The notes below the pieces were generated by a model. That model ran no database searches. It was not told the DNA's origin and saw nothing but the letters and a program-made list of their open reading frames with translations. Positions 49,637-60,529 of a stretch of 64,000 nt of DNA are shown here, one piece after another (position 1 is the stretch's first letter; every line of letters begins with the position of its first letter). Source of the DNA: Pirellulales bacterium (GTDB lineage: Bacteria; Planctomycetota; Planctomycetia; Pirellulales; Lacipirellulaceae); assembly GCA_020847515.1 (NCBI GenBank), contig JADLBW010000142.1, positions 1 to 64,000 on the forward strand, given 5' to 3'. Position numbers and translations under genes: made by a program.

Positions 49637-50125
49637 ATGCCCGCCCTCGATCCCTCTTCCCAACAGCACCAGCAGATGACGCCCGGTGCGTCGCTGCGTC
49701 GACGGGCGCCCAGCGTCTTAGCCCTCGCGCTGTTAACGGCGTTCGCCTGCAGCAAGCCCAGCGATCGCCTTGCCGTCAGCGGTCAAGTCATGCTTAACGG
49801 CGCGCCGCTCGATAGCGGCTCGATTCGGTTCACCTCGCAAGGCGAGGGTCGGCTCGTCGCCTCGGGAGCTATGATTCAAGGCGGGATTTACTCCATCCCG
49901 CAGGCTAAGGGGCTGTTGCCAGGGACGTACCAGGTCGAAATCTATTCGCCCGACAACAGCGCCCCGCCGGTCATGATTCGCCAGGCGCCCGGGGGGCCCG
50001 GCATCCCGGTCGCCCCGGAACGCATTCCGCCGGAATACAACTCCGCCAGCAACAAGACGATCGAAGTTTCGCGCGAGGGAAATAATCAGTTTGATTTCAA
50101 CATCGCCAGCCAGCGCGGCAAATGA
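49637..50125 (+). CDS. Small secreted/lipoprotein-like protein, carboxypeptidase-regulatory-like fold
   Basis: ALLTAFACSKPSDRLAVSGQVMLNGAPLDSGSIRFTSQGEGRLVASGAMIQGGIYSIP; planctomycete pattern upstream of DUF1559 genes; start uncertain (49616/49637/49676). Confidence 0.6.
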   Translation: MPALDPSSQQHQQMTPGASLRRRAPSVLALALLTAFACSKPSDRLAVSGQVMLNGAPLDSGSIRFTSQGEGRLVASGAMIQGGIYSIPQAKGLLPGTYQVEIYSPDNSAPPVMIRQAPGGPGIPVAPERIPPEYNSASNKTIEVSREGNNQFDFNIASQRGK

Positions 50126-50162
50126 CGCCCGGCCGACGCACTACTTCTCTTGAGGTGGTCAA

Positions 50163-51134
50163 ATGAGGATCAAGACCAAACCGGGGTTTACCCTGGTCGA
50201 ATTGTTGGTGGTGATTGCCATCATCGGCGTACTGGTCGCCTTGCTCTTGCCTGCCGTGCAAGCGGCCCGCGAATCGGCGCGCCGGAACCAGTGTACCAAC
50301 AACTTAAGACAGCTCGGCCTGGCAATGCAGAACTATCACGACAGCCAAGGGCACTTGCCGGCCGGCAACATAAGCTGTTGCTGGGGCACCTGGCAAATGT
50401 CGATCCTGCCGTACATCGAGCAACAGCAGTTAGGCGCCCAGTACCGCTTCCTTCCCAAGGACGCGACGTTTCACCTCAATGAGTATCGCTACGACGCCGA
50501 AAACCCCTCGGCCGCACCCGAAGTCAACAACTTGAAAGTGGTGCGAACTCGCATCTCTACGTTAACGTGTCCCAGCGATGAACCGCAGGCCGACGCTCGG
50601 GAAGTTACCTACCACAACTACGTCGCCAACTACGGCAATACGAATCATGTCGGCTGGGACCACCTCGGCCCGGCGAACCCGGCCTGGATCAAGTACCTGG
50701 GCAGCCCGTTTGTGGGGGACGATTGGAACCCGCAACCGGTGATCGCCGTCACCTTCCGCAAGATCACCGACGGTCTGAGCAATAGCCTGCTGGCCGCCGA
50801 AACGATCCAAGGCCAGAACGGCGACCTTCGCGGATTCACGTGGTGGGGCTGGGGCGCCGGCTTCGAATCGCGGGCCGCGCCCAACGCCAGCGATCCCGAT
50901 ACGATGCAATACGCCGGCGCCTGCAACCCGGTCGATCCCAACCCGCCGTGCACCGCCCCGTCCTCGGCCGGCAATCTGTTTTGGTCCGCCGCCCGCAGCC
51001 GGCATCCCGGCGGAGTCAACGTCGTGATGTGCGACGCTTCGGTCCACTTTGTGGCCGATGCGATCGATCTGGCCGCCTGGCGGGCCGCCAGTACCACCCA
51101 AGGCGAAGAGACCCTCGCCTCGCTGTCGCCTTAG
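50163..51134 (+). CDS. DUF1559 domain-containing protein with type IV pilin-like N-terminal cleavage/methylation motif
   Basis: [60 protein letters not shown]-terminal H-x9-DG-type tail ([22 protein letters not shown]). Confidence 0.93.
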   Translation: MRIKTKPGFTLVELLVVIAIIGVLVALLLPAVQAARESARRNQCTNNLRQLGLAMQNYHDSQGHLPAGNISCCWGTWQMSILPYIEQQQLGAQYRFLPKDATFHLNEYRYDAENPSAAPEVNNLKVVRTRISTLTCPSDEPQADAREVTYHNYVANYGNTNHVGWDHLGPANPAWIKYLGSPFVGDDWNPQPVIAVTFRKITDGLSNSLLAAETIQGQNGDLRGFTWWGWGAGFESRAAPNASDPDTMQYAGACNPVDPNPPCTAPSSAGNLFWSAARSRHPGGVNVVMCDASVHFVADAIDLAAWRAASTTQGEETLASLSP

Positions 51135-51178
51135 CCGCGAATGTCCGCCTGCGCTGGGCGACGCATGCGTTCAGGCCC

Positions 51179-52315
51179 TCATGCTGAGAGGGCCCGCGGC
51201 GGCGCCGCGCGATTGTCCTCTGCCCGATGCGCGCCGGCTCGTCGCCACAGGGCCGCGATTTCCGAGGTAAGCGATCGCGCTTCCGTCAGCCGGTAGGGCG
51301 AATCCGCCGGCAACTCCGCCATCAATCGGCGATGCGCTCTGGCCAGCGCGTGATACGGCATCGTTGGAAAGATGTGATGCAAGGCATGGAACCGCAGCCC
51401 TACCGGCGCCCACAACCCGGCGATCAAGGGGTTATGCGGATAGTTCACCGAGTCGACCATCTGCTCGACGAACGTCATTTCTCTGCCGCGGCTGGTCCAG
51501 CGATGGGCGCCTAAGGTCCGCAAGGCGTTAACGCCTACGATAAAAACGCCGGTCAGATATACCTGTGCTATAAACATCAGCGAGAGCGGTTCGTCAAAGA
51601 TCAGCCCGTTGTTGACGGTCATTCGCGAGACCATCGCCCATACGAACAGAAAACAGAGCGCCTCCTGCAGCCGGATCAGCCGCAGGGCCTTCTTCGTAGG
51701 CAGCGGGCGAATGTATTTGGGATCCATCACCATCGAGGATGCGTGCCGATGCACCCAGTCGCGCAAGGGCGGGTTGATCCACGTCAGCGGCGTCAGCACG
51801 CCCCAGCGCACCACGGCCAATGCCGGAATCACCAGCACCTGCGACAGGTAAAACAGGATCTGCCGCGCGGGCATATGCGACAGCGGAATGTATTCGCCGT
51901 CGTCCGCCGTACCGTAGTGCTTGCGGCGGTGATGATCGATGTGCGTGTAATAGACGAACGAGGGAATCAAGAACGGAATCCCGCAGAGCAGGTTCCAGAC
52001 GATCCGAAAGACGCGAAACTGGTTCGCCGGAATGTGCACCAGTTCATGTATAAACAGCGAGCACCGGTAGTAGAGCAGCGCCGACGCCAGAAAGAAAACA
52101 ACCCGCAGCGGCCAGTGCCACTCGGCGGCAGCCGTGACGACTTCCGGACGGCTCGTCAGCGCGAAGCACGCCACCCCGGCAGACCAGCTTACGAGGAAGT
52201 CCGTCCAATAGATCCAGGGGTTCGGCCGAAAGTATGGACCTACAATCCGTCGGGCCTCGGCCAAAGAAAACGAACCCGCTGGCACGTTCGATACCGAAAA
52301 CTGACGCGTCGTCAC
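51179..52315 (-). CDS. Fatty acid desaturase family membrane protein
   Basis: HELVHIP, HIDHHRRKHYG, HALHHIFPTMPYHAL histidine boxes; TM segments. ORF-track extension to 53131 is antisense to KAS; GTG at 52315 is a plausible start. Confidence 0.78.
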   Translation of the reverse strand: MTTRQFSVSNVPAGSFSLAEARRIVGPYFRPNPWIYWTDFLVSWSAGVACFALTSRPEVVTAAAEWHWPLRVVFFLASALLYYRCSLFIHELVHIPANQFRVFRIVWNLLCGIPFLIPSFVYYTHIDHHRRKHYGTADDGEYIPLSHMPARQILFYLSQVLVIPALAVVRWGVLTPLTWINPPLRDWVHRHASSMVMDPKYIRPLPTKKALRLIRLQEALCFLFVWAMVSRMTVNNGLIFDEPLSLMFIAQVYLTGVFIVGVNALRTLGAHRWTSRGREMTFVEQMVDSVNYPHNPLIAGLWAPVGLRFHALHHIFPTMPYHALARAHRRLMAELPADSPYRLTEARSLTSEIAALWRRAGAHRAEDNRAAPPRALSA

Positions 52316-52612
52316 AATACCGCCTGCCTCAAAACACCGTACGGACGCCTGCACCCGCCGACCATTCCCAAACCGCAGCTCCACCAGTCTGCTGGCAATG
52401 TCTTCGGCCGTGCGGCCGCCGGGGATGCAGGGATTCACCTCGTTGAGCGAATAAGCGGCCCCCCTGTTACAATACGCACAATACGCAGGGCCGGTGGACT
52501 TATCCACTTGCTTGCCTCTGGTCGATCCGCGACTGCTTGTTGCTCGCTGGCGGGAGGGATAGACTAACAAGATTGCCGCAAAAACAGCGTTTTTTGGGCC
52601 ATTTGCCGTCAG

Positions 52613-53908
52613 TTGGAACACCCTTGCCTGGCTGAATCCGTGCACGAAGTCGTCGTCACCGGCATGGGAATCGTGTGCCCAATCGGCGTGGGCGCCGATG
52701 CGGTTTGGGCCGCGCTCGAAAGCGGCCGCAGCGGCGTGCGAGTCGTTCCGGAACTGGCCGAGGCCGGCCTGCCCATCCCGATTGCCGGCGACGTGTCCGA
52801 TTTCGACCCCAAGGAGTACGTCAAACCGCGAAAATCGCTCAAGGTGATGTCCCGTGAGACGCAAATGGGATTCACCGCCGCCGAAATGGCCTGGGACGCC
52901 GCCGGGCTGGCGGAGGCCCGAGTCGATCCCGAGCGGCTGGGCGTCACCAGCGGCTCGAACATGTTCTGCCCCGAGGTGGCCGAACTGGCCCTGGCCTGCC
53001 GGGCCAGCGACGCAGGCGGCGGCCAGTTCGACTTCTCTCGCTGGGGCAGCGACGGGCTCCGCGAAATCTTTCCGCTCTGGTTGCTGAAATACCTGCCCAA
53101 CATGGCCCCGGCGCATACGAGCATCGTTCACGACGCCCGCGGGCCGAGCAATTCCATCGTCGCTGGCGATACTTCAGGCCTCCTAGCCATCATCGAGGCC
53201 GCCGACGTCGTCGCCCGCGGCCACGCCGACGTCATGCTGGCGGGCGGCGCCAGCTCGACGATCGCCTGGATGGACCTGCTGTGGCACGCCGGCGCCCGGC
53301 TGTCACGACGCATTGAAGAACCCGCGCGGGCCTGCCGGCCGTTCGACGCCAATCGCGACGGCATGGTCGGCGGCGAAGGCGCCGCCATGTTTGTCCTCGA
53401 AACCCGCGACCACGCCAGGGCGCGCGGCGCCCGACCGCTCGCCCGACTGCTAGGCCATGGACGCCGCCACGAACCGCCAGCCATCGAATCCTACCGACCG
53501 ACCGGCCGCAGCATCGTGCAGGCCATCGATGCGGCCTTGCGCATGGCGGACCTGAAGGCGAGCGACGTCGGACATGTCAACGCCCACGGGCTGAGCACCC
53601 AAATCGACGATCGTATCGAGGCCGAGGCCATCCAAAAGACGCTCGGCGACGTACCGGTGACGGCCCCTAAAAGCTGGATGGGCAACATCGGCCCCGCCGG
53701 CGGCGCGGTGGAATTGGCCGTCAGCCTGCTTGGCCTGCAACAGAGGGGCCAAATCCCGCCGACGCTCAACTACGAAACTCCCGATCCCAAATGCCCCGTA
53801 AACGTAGTGACCGAGTTCGCCACGGCCGCAACCCCGCTGATCCTCGCCCTCAGCCACAAGACGACCGGCCAGGCCGTCTCGCTCCTGGTGGCCGTCGAGA
53901 GGGAATGA
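52613..53908 (+). CDS. Beta-ketoacyl-[acyl-carrier-protein] synthase (FabF-like)
   Basis: VVVTGMGIVCPIGVGADAVW, DARGPSNSIVAGDTSGLLAI (position of the active-site region), GHVNAHGLSTQIDDRIEAEAI, PKSWMGNIGPAGGAVELAVSLL; start codon uncertain. Confidence 0.82.
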   Translation: MEHPCLAESVHEVVVTGMGIVCPIGVGADAVWAALESGRSGVRVVPELAEAGLPIPIAGDVSDFDPKEYVKPRKSLKVMSRETQMGFTAAEMAWDAAGLAEARVDPERLGVTSGSNMFCPEVAELALACRASDAGGGQFDFSRWGSDGLREIFPLWLLKYLPNMAPAHTSIVHDARGPSNSIVAGDTSGLLAIIEAADVVARGHADVMLAGGASSTIAWMDLLWHAGARLSRRIEEPARACRPFDANRDGMVGGEGAAMFVLETRDHARARGARPLARLLGHGRRHEPPAIESYRPTGRSIVQAIDAALRMADLKASDVGHVNAHGLSTQIDDRIEAEAIQKTLGDVPVTAPKSWMGNIGPAGGAVELAVSLLGLQQRGQIPPTLNYETPDPKCPVNVVTEFATAATPLILALSHKTTGQAVSLLVAVERE

Positions 53909-53948
53909 CCAAAAGCCACGAAACCCAGGCCTAATCGGCCATCAGAGC

Positions 53949-53990
53949 TTGGTCATTGATACTTGGTCATTGGTGCTTGGTCATTGTCGC
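53949..53990. repeat. 14/7-bp tandem tract between KAS and smpB
   Basis: GCTTGGTCATTGAT ACTTGGTCATTGGT GCTTGGTCATTGTC; TTGGTCATT is the reverse complement of AATGACCAA at 53904-53912, which spans the KAS stop codon. Confidence 0.8.
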
Positions 53991-53993
53991 CTG

Positions 53994-54545
53994 TCACCCG
54001 CGCCGCATCGCCCGGTTGATCTCCCGCTGCACGTCCTGCTTCTTGAGCGATTCGCGCTTGTCGTACATCTTCTTGCCGCGGCCCACGCCCAGCAGCACTT
54101 TGGCCCGGCCGCCTTTGAAGTACATCTTCAGCGGCACCAGCGTGAGGTTCTTCTCGTACGCCTGGCTGGCGAACTTCGCGATCTCCCGCCGGTGCAGCAG
54201 GAGCTTCCGTCGCCGCTTCGGCTCGTGGTTCCAGACGTTGGCCTGCTTGTACTCCTGGATGTCGCAGCCCACCAGCCACACCTCGCCGCGATCCATCCGC
54301 GCATACGCCTCCTCGAGCGACGCCTGCCCGGCGCGCAGGCTCTTCACCTCGCTGCCGGTGAGCATGATGCCGCACTCCAGCGTATCGAGCACTTCGTAGT
54401 TATGCCGGGCCTTGCGGTTCTGGGCGATCAGCCGCTCGTTGGGATCCTCGCCCTTGGCGCCCGACTTGTTCTTGCTGGTTTTGGCCGTAGTAGTAATTCC
54501 TTGCAATGCGAACGGGCGCCCGATGCGGGCCTGGCGCCCGTCCAT
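53994..54545 (-). CDS. smpB: SsrA-binding protein SmpB
   Basis: IAQNRKARHNYEVLDTLECGIMLTGSEVKSLRAGQASLEEAYARMDRGEVWLVGCDI...GKKMYDKRESLKKQDVQREINRAMR. Confidence 0.93.
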   Translation of the reverse strand: MDGRQARIGRPFALQGITTTAKTSKNKSGAKGEDPNERLIAQNRKARHNYEVLDTLECGIMLTGSEVKSLRAGQASLEEAYARMDRGEVWLVGCDIQEYKQANVWNHEPKRRRKLLLHRREIAKFASQAYEKNLTLVPLKMYFKGGRAKVLLGVGRGKKMYDKRESLKKQDVQREINRAMRRG

Positions 54546-54775
54546 GCCGTCGCCGATGAACAGTCTGGCAGAATAGCCGTTAACACGGCTAAATGAAACC
54601 GGCCGCCCGGCAGCGCACCTTAGCGCCAAGCGGCAGGACGCAAAATCCAGCCCGAATGGCGGCTAGAAATTGCTGGGCAGTCCTGAGCCGGCGCCGACGT
54701 CCGAGGCGACTTGCGTGGTTAGCCGGCTGGCGAGTTCTTCCTCGCCCGCGACAGCCGACTAACGCACCTTTTGGC

Positions 54776-55066
54776 TCAATCGATTGAGGGCGCGATGCCC
54801 GGAGTTGCAGAAAACCCTGAAGCGCCCAGGTACAAATCTGGCATGATCGAACCGGGACGCCCGCCAGCCGCTGTCGCGAAATGATCGCGCAAATCGACGT
54901 GCAGTTGCACGCACTCGACAAAGCGGGCCCGCACCAGCGCGTCCTGCGTCAGCATATCGCTGAGCCGGGCAACATCCGTTACGTCGAGTTGCTCGTCGAG
55001 CAGCGCCCAGATCAGCGATTCCGCCTCGTCGAGCGCGATTTCGGGATTGACGCTATTGTCGTCCAT
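54776..55066 (-). CDS. Short protein resembling the N-terminus of planctomycete FecR/anti-sigma-like proteins; possibly truncated
   Basis: ALDEAESLIWALLDEQLDVTDVARLSDMLTQDALVRARFVECVQLHVDLRDHF resembles the cytoplasmic N-terminus of such proteins; no TM helix or FecR/LamG domain follows. Confidence 0.45.
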   Translation of the reverse strand: MDDNSVNPEIALDEAESLIWALLDEQLDVTDVARLSDMLTQDALVRARFVECVQLHVDLRDHFATAAGGRPGSIMPDLYLGASGFSATPGIAPSID

Positions 55067-55297
55067 ATTGAAGTAAGCGGCTCTAGTACCGAGCGGCTCC
55101 CCAGCCTGTCCAGGAATCAATCGCTAGCACCGCCGCGGTTGGATGCTCAGTCGATCTAGGCCCGCGCAACGCTACTGGTTGTCTTCGGCATCACCCGGTC
55201 GCAAACGATATGCCCATGTAGGAAATCTACGAAAAACGAGCAACGTTGGTTCGCCCACGGCGCAAAAAAGGCCCCCCGGACCGCTCCGTCGCCAGCG

Positions 55298-55368
55298 GGT
55301 CGGGCTGCTTTTGCGACCAGCGAGTTAGCCTGTGGGATTGACCTGCCAGTCGCAAAAGAAGCCCGACC
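55298..55368. repeat. Palindromic element family P2, intergenic copy
   Basis: GGTCGGGCTGCTTTTGCGACC...CAGTCGCAAAAGAAGCCCGACC; same arms as U4 in uvrA. Confidence 0.9.
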
Positions 55369-55392
55369 CCGGCGCGCCCGTTCTCGCTGCGG

Positions 55393-55875
55393 TCACAACT
55401 CGACAATCGTCGCCTCCAGCGACGGCAATTCGACGACCGCCAGCGAATGCGGATTCGCCCGGTACAACGCCCCAGGGTTCAGCACCAACGTCGGACCGCG
55501 GCGCTCGATCGCCGCCACGTGGGTGTGACCGTAACACACAAGATCCCACTGTCCGCTTTCGATCGTTTCTTGAAACCGCCGCCGATCGTCGCTGTGCAAC
55601 AGCGCGATTCGCTTTCCTCCAATGGCTAAATCGCCGAACTCGTAATGGCACGTCTTGCCCGCGGCTTCAATCGCCGCCGCCAGCGCCCGCCGGTTCGCGT
55701 CGCAGTTGCCGAATACGAAGTCGGTCGGCCACGGTGCGAACAGCGCGACCACCTCGGCCGAGCCGACGTCGCCGCAGTGGAGGACCCGCTCAACGGCGAG
55801 GCTCTCCAGCATTCGGATCGCCCGGCGCGTCTGATCGACGTGGCCGTGGGTATCGCTGACGATGCCTAGGCGCAT
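55393..55875 (-). CDS. YfcE/MJ0936-family metallophosphoesterase
   Basis: MRLGIVSDTHGH, LHCGDVGS, FGNCDANR, GKRIALLHSD, CYGHTHVAAIE, LNPGAL: complete calcineurin-like motif set. Confidence 0.9.
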   Translation of the reverse strand: MRLGIVSDTHGHVDQTRRAIRMLESLAVERVLHCGDVGSAEVVALFAPWPTDFVFGNCDANRRALAAAIEAAGKTCHYEFGDLAIGGKRIALLHSDDRRRFQETIESGQWDLVCYGHTHVAAIERRGPTLVLNPGALYRANPHSLAVVELPSLEATIVEL

Positions 55876-56097
55876 GGCAGGGGAGGGCAGGGTAGGGGGT
55901 TCGGAGTTCAAGGTTCAGCTAACAGGCGATATCCCGATCGTTCGCGCAAGGCAGGCGCAAGCGTCGCTAGGAACTTTCAGACGCCGCCTCGAACCGAGCG
56001 AGCTGGGCCCGCGAAGGCTCTCCGACGCGGGCGGCAACGACGCAGGATTTGCATTCGAAACTATTTGGCCGCGGCGGCGTCGCCGCGCCCATGTAAC

Positions 56098-57258
56098 TCA
56101 AATCGCGCTATATAGCCTTCGCTCAACCTCCGCCACGCGCATGCGCATCGCCCCATCGTACCCTGCCGCCGGCGCCGCTGCGAACACCGTCACTACTGGC
56201 TGCCCGGCGGCGATCGGCTCGCCCTCATGCGGCACGTCCGCCAGCGAACACTGATTGGGATCGATCGACGATTGCCCGCGAGCCCATGCCGCGAACTCGC
56301 CCGAGATCGTAACGCCGCGTCTGGCGAACAGAATCGCCTTGCCGTGCTGCTGGTCTGTGTTGACGGCCGGGGGCGCGCCGCGCGCACTGCCGCTCCCCAC
56401 GCACGCCGCCACATGCGCCGCCGCCACCGACTCGCCGCTGATCCGCTCGAGGATCTCGATTGAGGCCGTATACCGCGGATTGATCTCCACTATCCACGCG
56501 CGCTGGCCGGCTAGCACGAAATCGACGCCGACGACTCCGCGCATGTCGAATCGTTCGGCGAGCACCGTCCCCAGCAACGTAAGCTGCCCCAGGATTCGCC
56601 GACCAACCGCCAACGGCCCCGCCGAACCCGCGTACTGCCAACGCCTGGCGCCGGTCCACGACTCCCCGACGACCTGGCGCGTCACTCCCAACAATCGCGC
56701 GCCGCCCCGCGATACTATGAACGCGGCCGACGCCGCCACGCCTTCCACCAGCCGTTGACAAACGGCCCGTTGCTCCACGCAGCGGCTTGCCGCTTGCTCG
56801 TCGTCCAGGGCCCACACGCCCGCGCCGCTGGCGCCGCGATACGTCTTGCAGAGCCACGAACCATTCGGCGGCAGGCCGTGGGGCCCGGCCACCGTCTCGG
56901 GAATTAGCAGTCCCGCCCCGTTTAGCTCGTGCTGCAAAACGAACGGATCGCGAGCTCGCCGCAAGGCCTCGCCGCTGCAGCCCAACAGCGGCCGCAGCTT
57001 CGCCATCCGTTCAATCAGCGCCGGCTGATTCTCCAACGCTCCGGTATACAGCCAGCCGTCGCAGTCAGTCGCCGCCAGCCAGGCGGCCAGCCCCTCCGGA
57101 TACTCGTCGACGCGCGTCGCACGGCACGCTGCCGCCAGATCCGCGTCGGCAAACCGGTCCGCGGTCGCGACGTCATATCCGGCCCGCAGCGCCGAGAACG
57201 CCGCGGCCCGCGCACTGGCCCCCACGATCGCCAGTCGCCGCGCGCCCTTAGCCTTCAC
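56098..57258 (-). CDS. ATP-grasp domain protein
   Basis: LCKTYRGASGAGVWAL, CQRLVEGVAASAAFIV, RGVVGVDFVLAGQRAWIVEINPRYTAS: ATP-grasp motifs. Confidence 0.78.
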   Translation of the reverse strand: MKAKGARRLAIVGASARAAAFSALRAGYDVATADRFADADLAAACRATRVDEYPEGLAAWLAATDCDGWLYTGALENQPALIERMAKLRPLLGCSGEALRRARDPFVLQHELNGAGLLIPETVAGPHGLPPNGSWLCKTYRGASGAGVWALDDEQAASRCVEQRAVCQRLVEGVAASAAFIVSRGGARLLGVTRQVVGESWTGARRWQYAGSAGPLAVGRRILGQLTLLGTVLAERFDMRGVVGVDFVLAGQRAWIVEINPRYTASIEILERISGESVAAAHVAACVGSGSARGAPPAVNTDQQHGKAILFARRGVTISGEFAAWARGQSSIDPNQCSLADVPHEGEPIAAGQPVVTVFAAAPAAGYDGAMRMRVAEVERRLYSAI

Positions 57259-57607
57259 GGCTGTACCGCCCGCGAAACGCCTCGGCCGGATACTTTTGGC
57301 GGTTCTTCACCATCTTGTTGCGGATGGCGTCCGACACGTCGATCCCCAACTCGTTGGCCAGCGCCAGCGAATAGCCGATGACGTCGGCCAGCTCCTCGGC
57401 GATCGGCGCCAGCCTGGCGGCGTCGCTGGCCAATTGCCGCGAGGCCTCCGAGTCGATCCACTGGAAATGCTCCATCAGCTCGGCCGCCTCGATCGCCAGC
57501 GCCATCGAGATGTTCTTAGGCGCATGAAACTGCCGCCAGTCCCGCTCTTCCACAAACTGCCGAATAATCTGCCGCAGCTCTTCCACCGTAGTCGCCGCAT
57601 CGCTCAT
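57248..57607 (-). CDS. MazG-like nucleotide pyrophosphohydrolase
   Basis: EERDWRQFHAPKNISMALAIEAAELMEHFQW...EELADVIGYSLALANELGIDVSDAIRNKMVKNRQKYP. Confidence 0.88.
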   Translation of the reverse strand: MSDAATTVEELRQIIRQFVEERDWRQFHAPKNISMALAIEAAELMEHFQWIDSEASRQLASDAARLAPIAEELADVIGYSLALANELGIDVSDAIRNKMVKNRQKYPAEAFRGRYSREG

Positions 57608-57669
57608 CAGTAAATCCATCAAGAACTTCTCAGGACCGGCCGCCGCCCCCACCCATAACATCCTGCCGG

Positions 57670-57716
57670 TCCCCCCCTGGCGGACCCTCGCAAGGAGGGC
57701 TAGGGAAGGGGATGAA
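57670..57716. repeat. Family P3 copy 3
   Basis: TCCCCCCCTGGCGGACCCTCGCAAGGAGGGCTAGGGAAGGGGATGAACC. Confidence 0.6.
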
Positions 57717-57765
57717 CCAGCCTCACGCGCGGCCCGAATGACCGTTGCGCCGCTAAAGGGCCCCT

Positions 57766-57855
57766 GCAGCCCCGGCCTCCGGCCGGGGGGTCGCACCCCC
57801 TTGGGATCGACGTTGTCCCGATGGAAAGCGACCCCCGGCCAAAGGCCGGGGCTGC
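57766..57855. repeat. Long inverted-repeat element upstream of mazG-like gene
   Basis: GCAGCCCCGGCCTCCGGCCGGGGGGTCGC (57766-57794) and GCGACCCCCGGCCAAAGGCCGGGGCTGC (57828-57855), each arm also self-complementary. Confidence 0.85.
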
Positions 57856-58226
57856 GTTCGATGAGTCCATGGCCCATTGCCTGCGCTCAATAATATCAAA
57901 CCGACGTGGGGCTCACGGCGCCCTAAGTGCAGCATAATAGCGCCCGCCAGGGCTTTGTCACAATCCCGCAGGCGAGCGTCTCCGATGAACGCAATTCCGC
58001 ATTCGACAAAACCCCTCGCGAGTTTTGGCCCCCCCGGCGCGCCAGACCTGACTGGCCGATCCGCATTTCGGAGCAACGCGACCACGCCAGGCGCGTCCGC
58101 CAATTTGCTACCGCCGCAGGCTTTCTTAAAATGGCTTGCTCCCCCGGTGACGATACTTTCCCTACCGGCCCATACCGCCCCGCGGCGCCAGCACTGCCAG
58201 CGGGACGCTCGGAAAAAGCAAACGCC

Positions 58227-59414
<1,188 letters not shown>

Positions 59415-59706
59415 GGGGAGGATTGAAATCGTCTACTTTGGATCGAATCCAGACCCGCGACACACGCATGCGGACGCGCGAAGAAACCACTAAGCGGCGA
59501 AGACGCATGAAGCAACGAAGTTCCAACAATGGAACCGCTGGTAAACGCCAGCGGGCGCTAAGCGGATCGGCCTTCATGGGCGTCCCTCAGCGGTTGCTTG
59601 CCTCTTGCGTCGCAGCGCCTCGGTGGTTGTGCCCGGTTGATCCTTTCGCGTCTTTCAGCGTGTCTTCGCGGGTATGAACCGCGTTATTATCGTTCAAGGA
59701 AGAGCC

Positions 59707-59898
59707 ATGGCAGGCATTCACGAAATCGCCCCCTCCGTCCCGAAGCCGAAGCGCCAGCCCCCGCACGCCGGCGAAACATGCGCCGTCTTGCGCGCCTACG
59801 TCGCCCAGTTCGAAGAACTGGTGCAGCGGAACAAGCGGCTCATCGAGCAAACGGAGACGAAGCTCAATTCTGCATCGATCCGTCGCCGGGCTGCTTAG
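59707..59898 (+). CDS. Small hypothetical protein
   Basis: MAGIHEIAPSVPKPKRQPPHAGETCAVLRAYVAQFEELVQRNKRLIEQTETKLNSA: plausible helical composition; weak support. Confidence 0.4.
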   Translation: MAGIHEIAPSVPKPKRQPPHAGETCAVLRAYVAQFEELVQRNKRLIEQTETKLNSASIRRRAA

Positions 59899-59990
59899 CG
59901 ATCCTTCCTTGAAGCGGCGCCTCGGCGCAACAAGGCCTGGGAGGTTTCGCCGTTCAATGAGCTGGCGCGGCTTGCCGGCAGCCTGCGCCG

Positions 59991-60515
59991 CTAGGCTTTC
60001 GCCAAATGTCGCTCGGTGAGATACGAAAGGATGCCGCGGATCGAGATGACGCCGGCCAGTCGGTCCTGTTCGTCGAGGATCGGGACGTGGCGGTAGCCGC
60101 CCACGTGCATGCGATGCAGGGCAAAGGCGATCTTGTCGCGCATCCGCAGCGTCGCGGGGCTGACGGTCATCAGCGAGCTGACAGGTTTGTCGGCGAGCTT
60201 CGCCGCGTCGACATTCAGCCGCATCAGCGCGTCGCGTTCGGTGAAGATGCCCAGCAGTCGCCGCTGCTGGTCGACGATCACCACGCAGCCCACGCGCTGG
60301 TCGATCATCCGCTTGAGGACCTCGCCGACGGGCGTTTCCGGCCCCACCATGATCGGCGACCGCGGCTTGAGGCTCTCAATACGATCCTTCAAGAGGCCGC
60401 GCTCGACGGCTGTCATCGCCTGGGGCAAGCTGAGATCGGTGAGCGAGTGAAGGCACTCGTCGCACTGATCGGCGCCGTCCAGGTTTTCGCTACCGCAGGC
60501 AGGGCAGAGGAGCAT
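59991..60515 (-). CDS. CBS-domain pair protein with N-terminal zinc ribbon
   Basis: MLLCPACGSENLDGADQCDECLHSL (CxxC...CxxC) followed by two CBS motifs (GCVVIVDQQRRLLGIFTERDAL; RHVPILDEQDRLAGVISIRGIL). Confidence 0.85.
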   Translation of the reverse strand: MLLCPACGSENLDGADQCDECLHSLTDLSLPQAMTAVERGLLKDRIESLKPRSPIMVGPETPVGEVLKRMIDQRVGCVVIVDQQRRLLGIFTERDALMRLNVDAAKLADKPVSSLMTVSPATLRMRDKIAFALHRMHVGGYRHVPILDEQDRLAGVISIRGILSYLTERHLAKA

Positions 60516-60529
60516 AAGGGGAGCGATTG

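Noticed and set aside
52316-53131. N-terminal extension of the desaturase ORF
   Set aside because: Runs antisense through the KAS gene; translation there has no desaturase features. A GTG start near 52315 is more likely.
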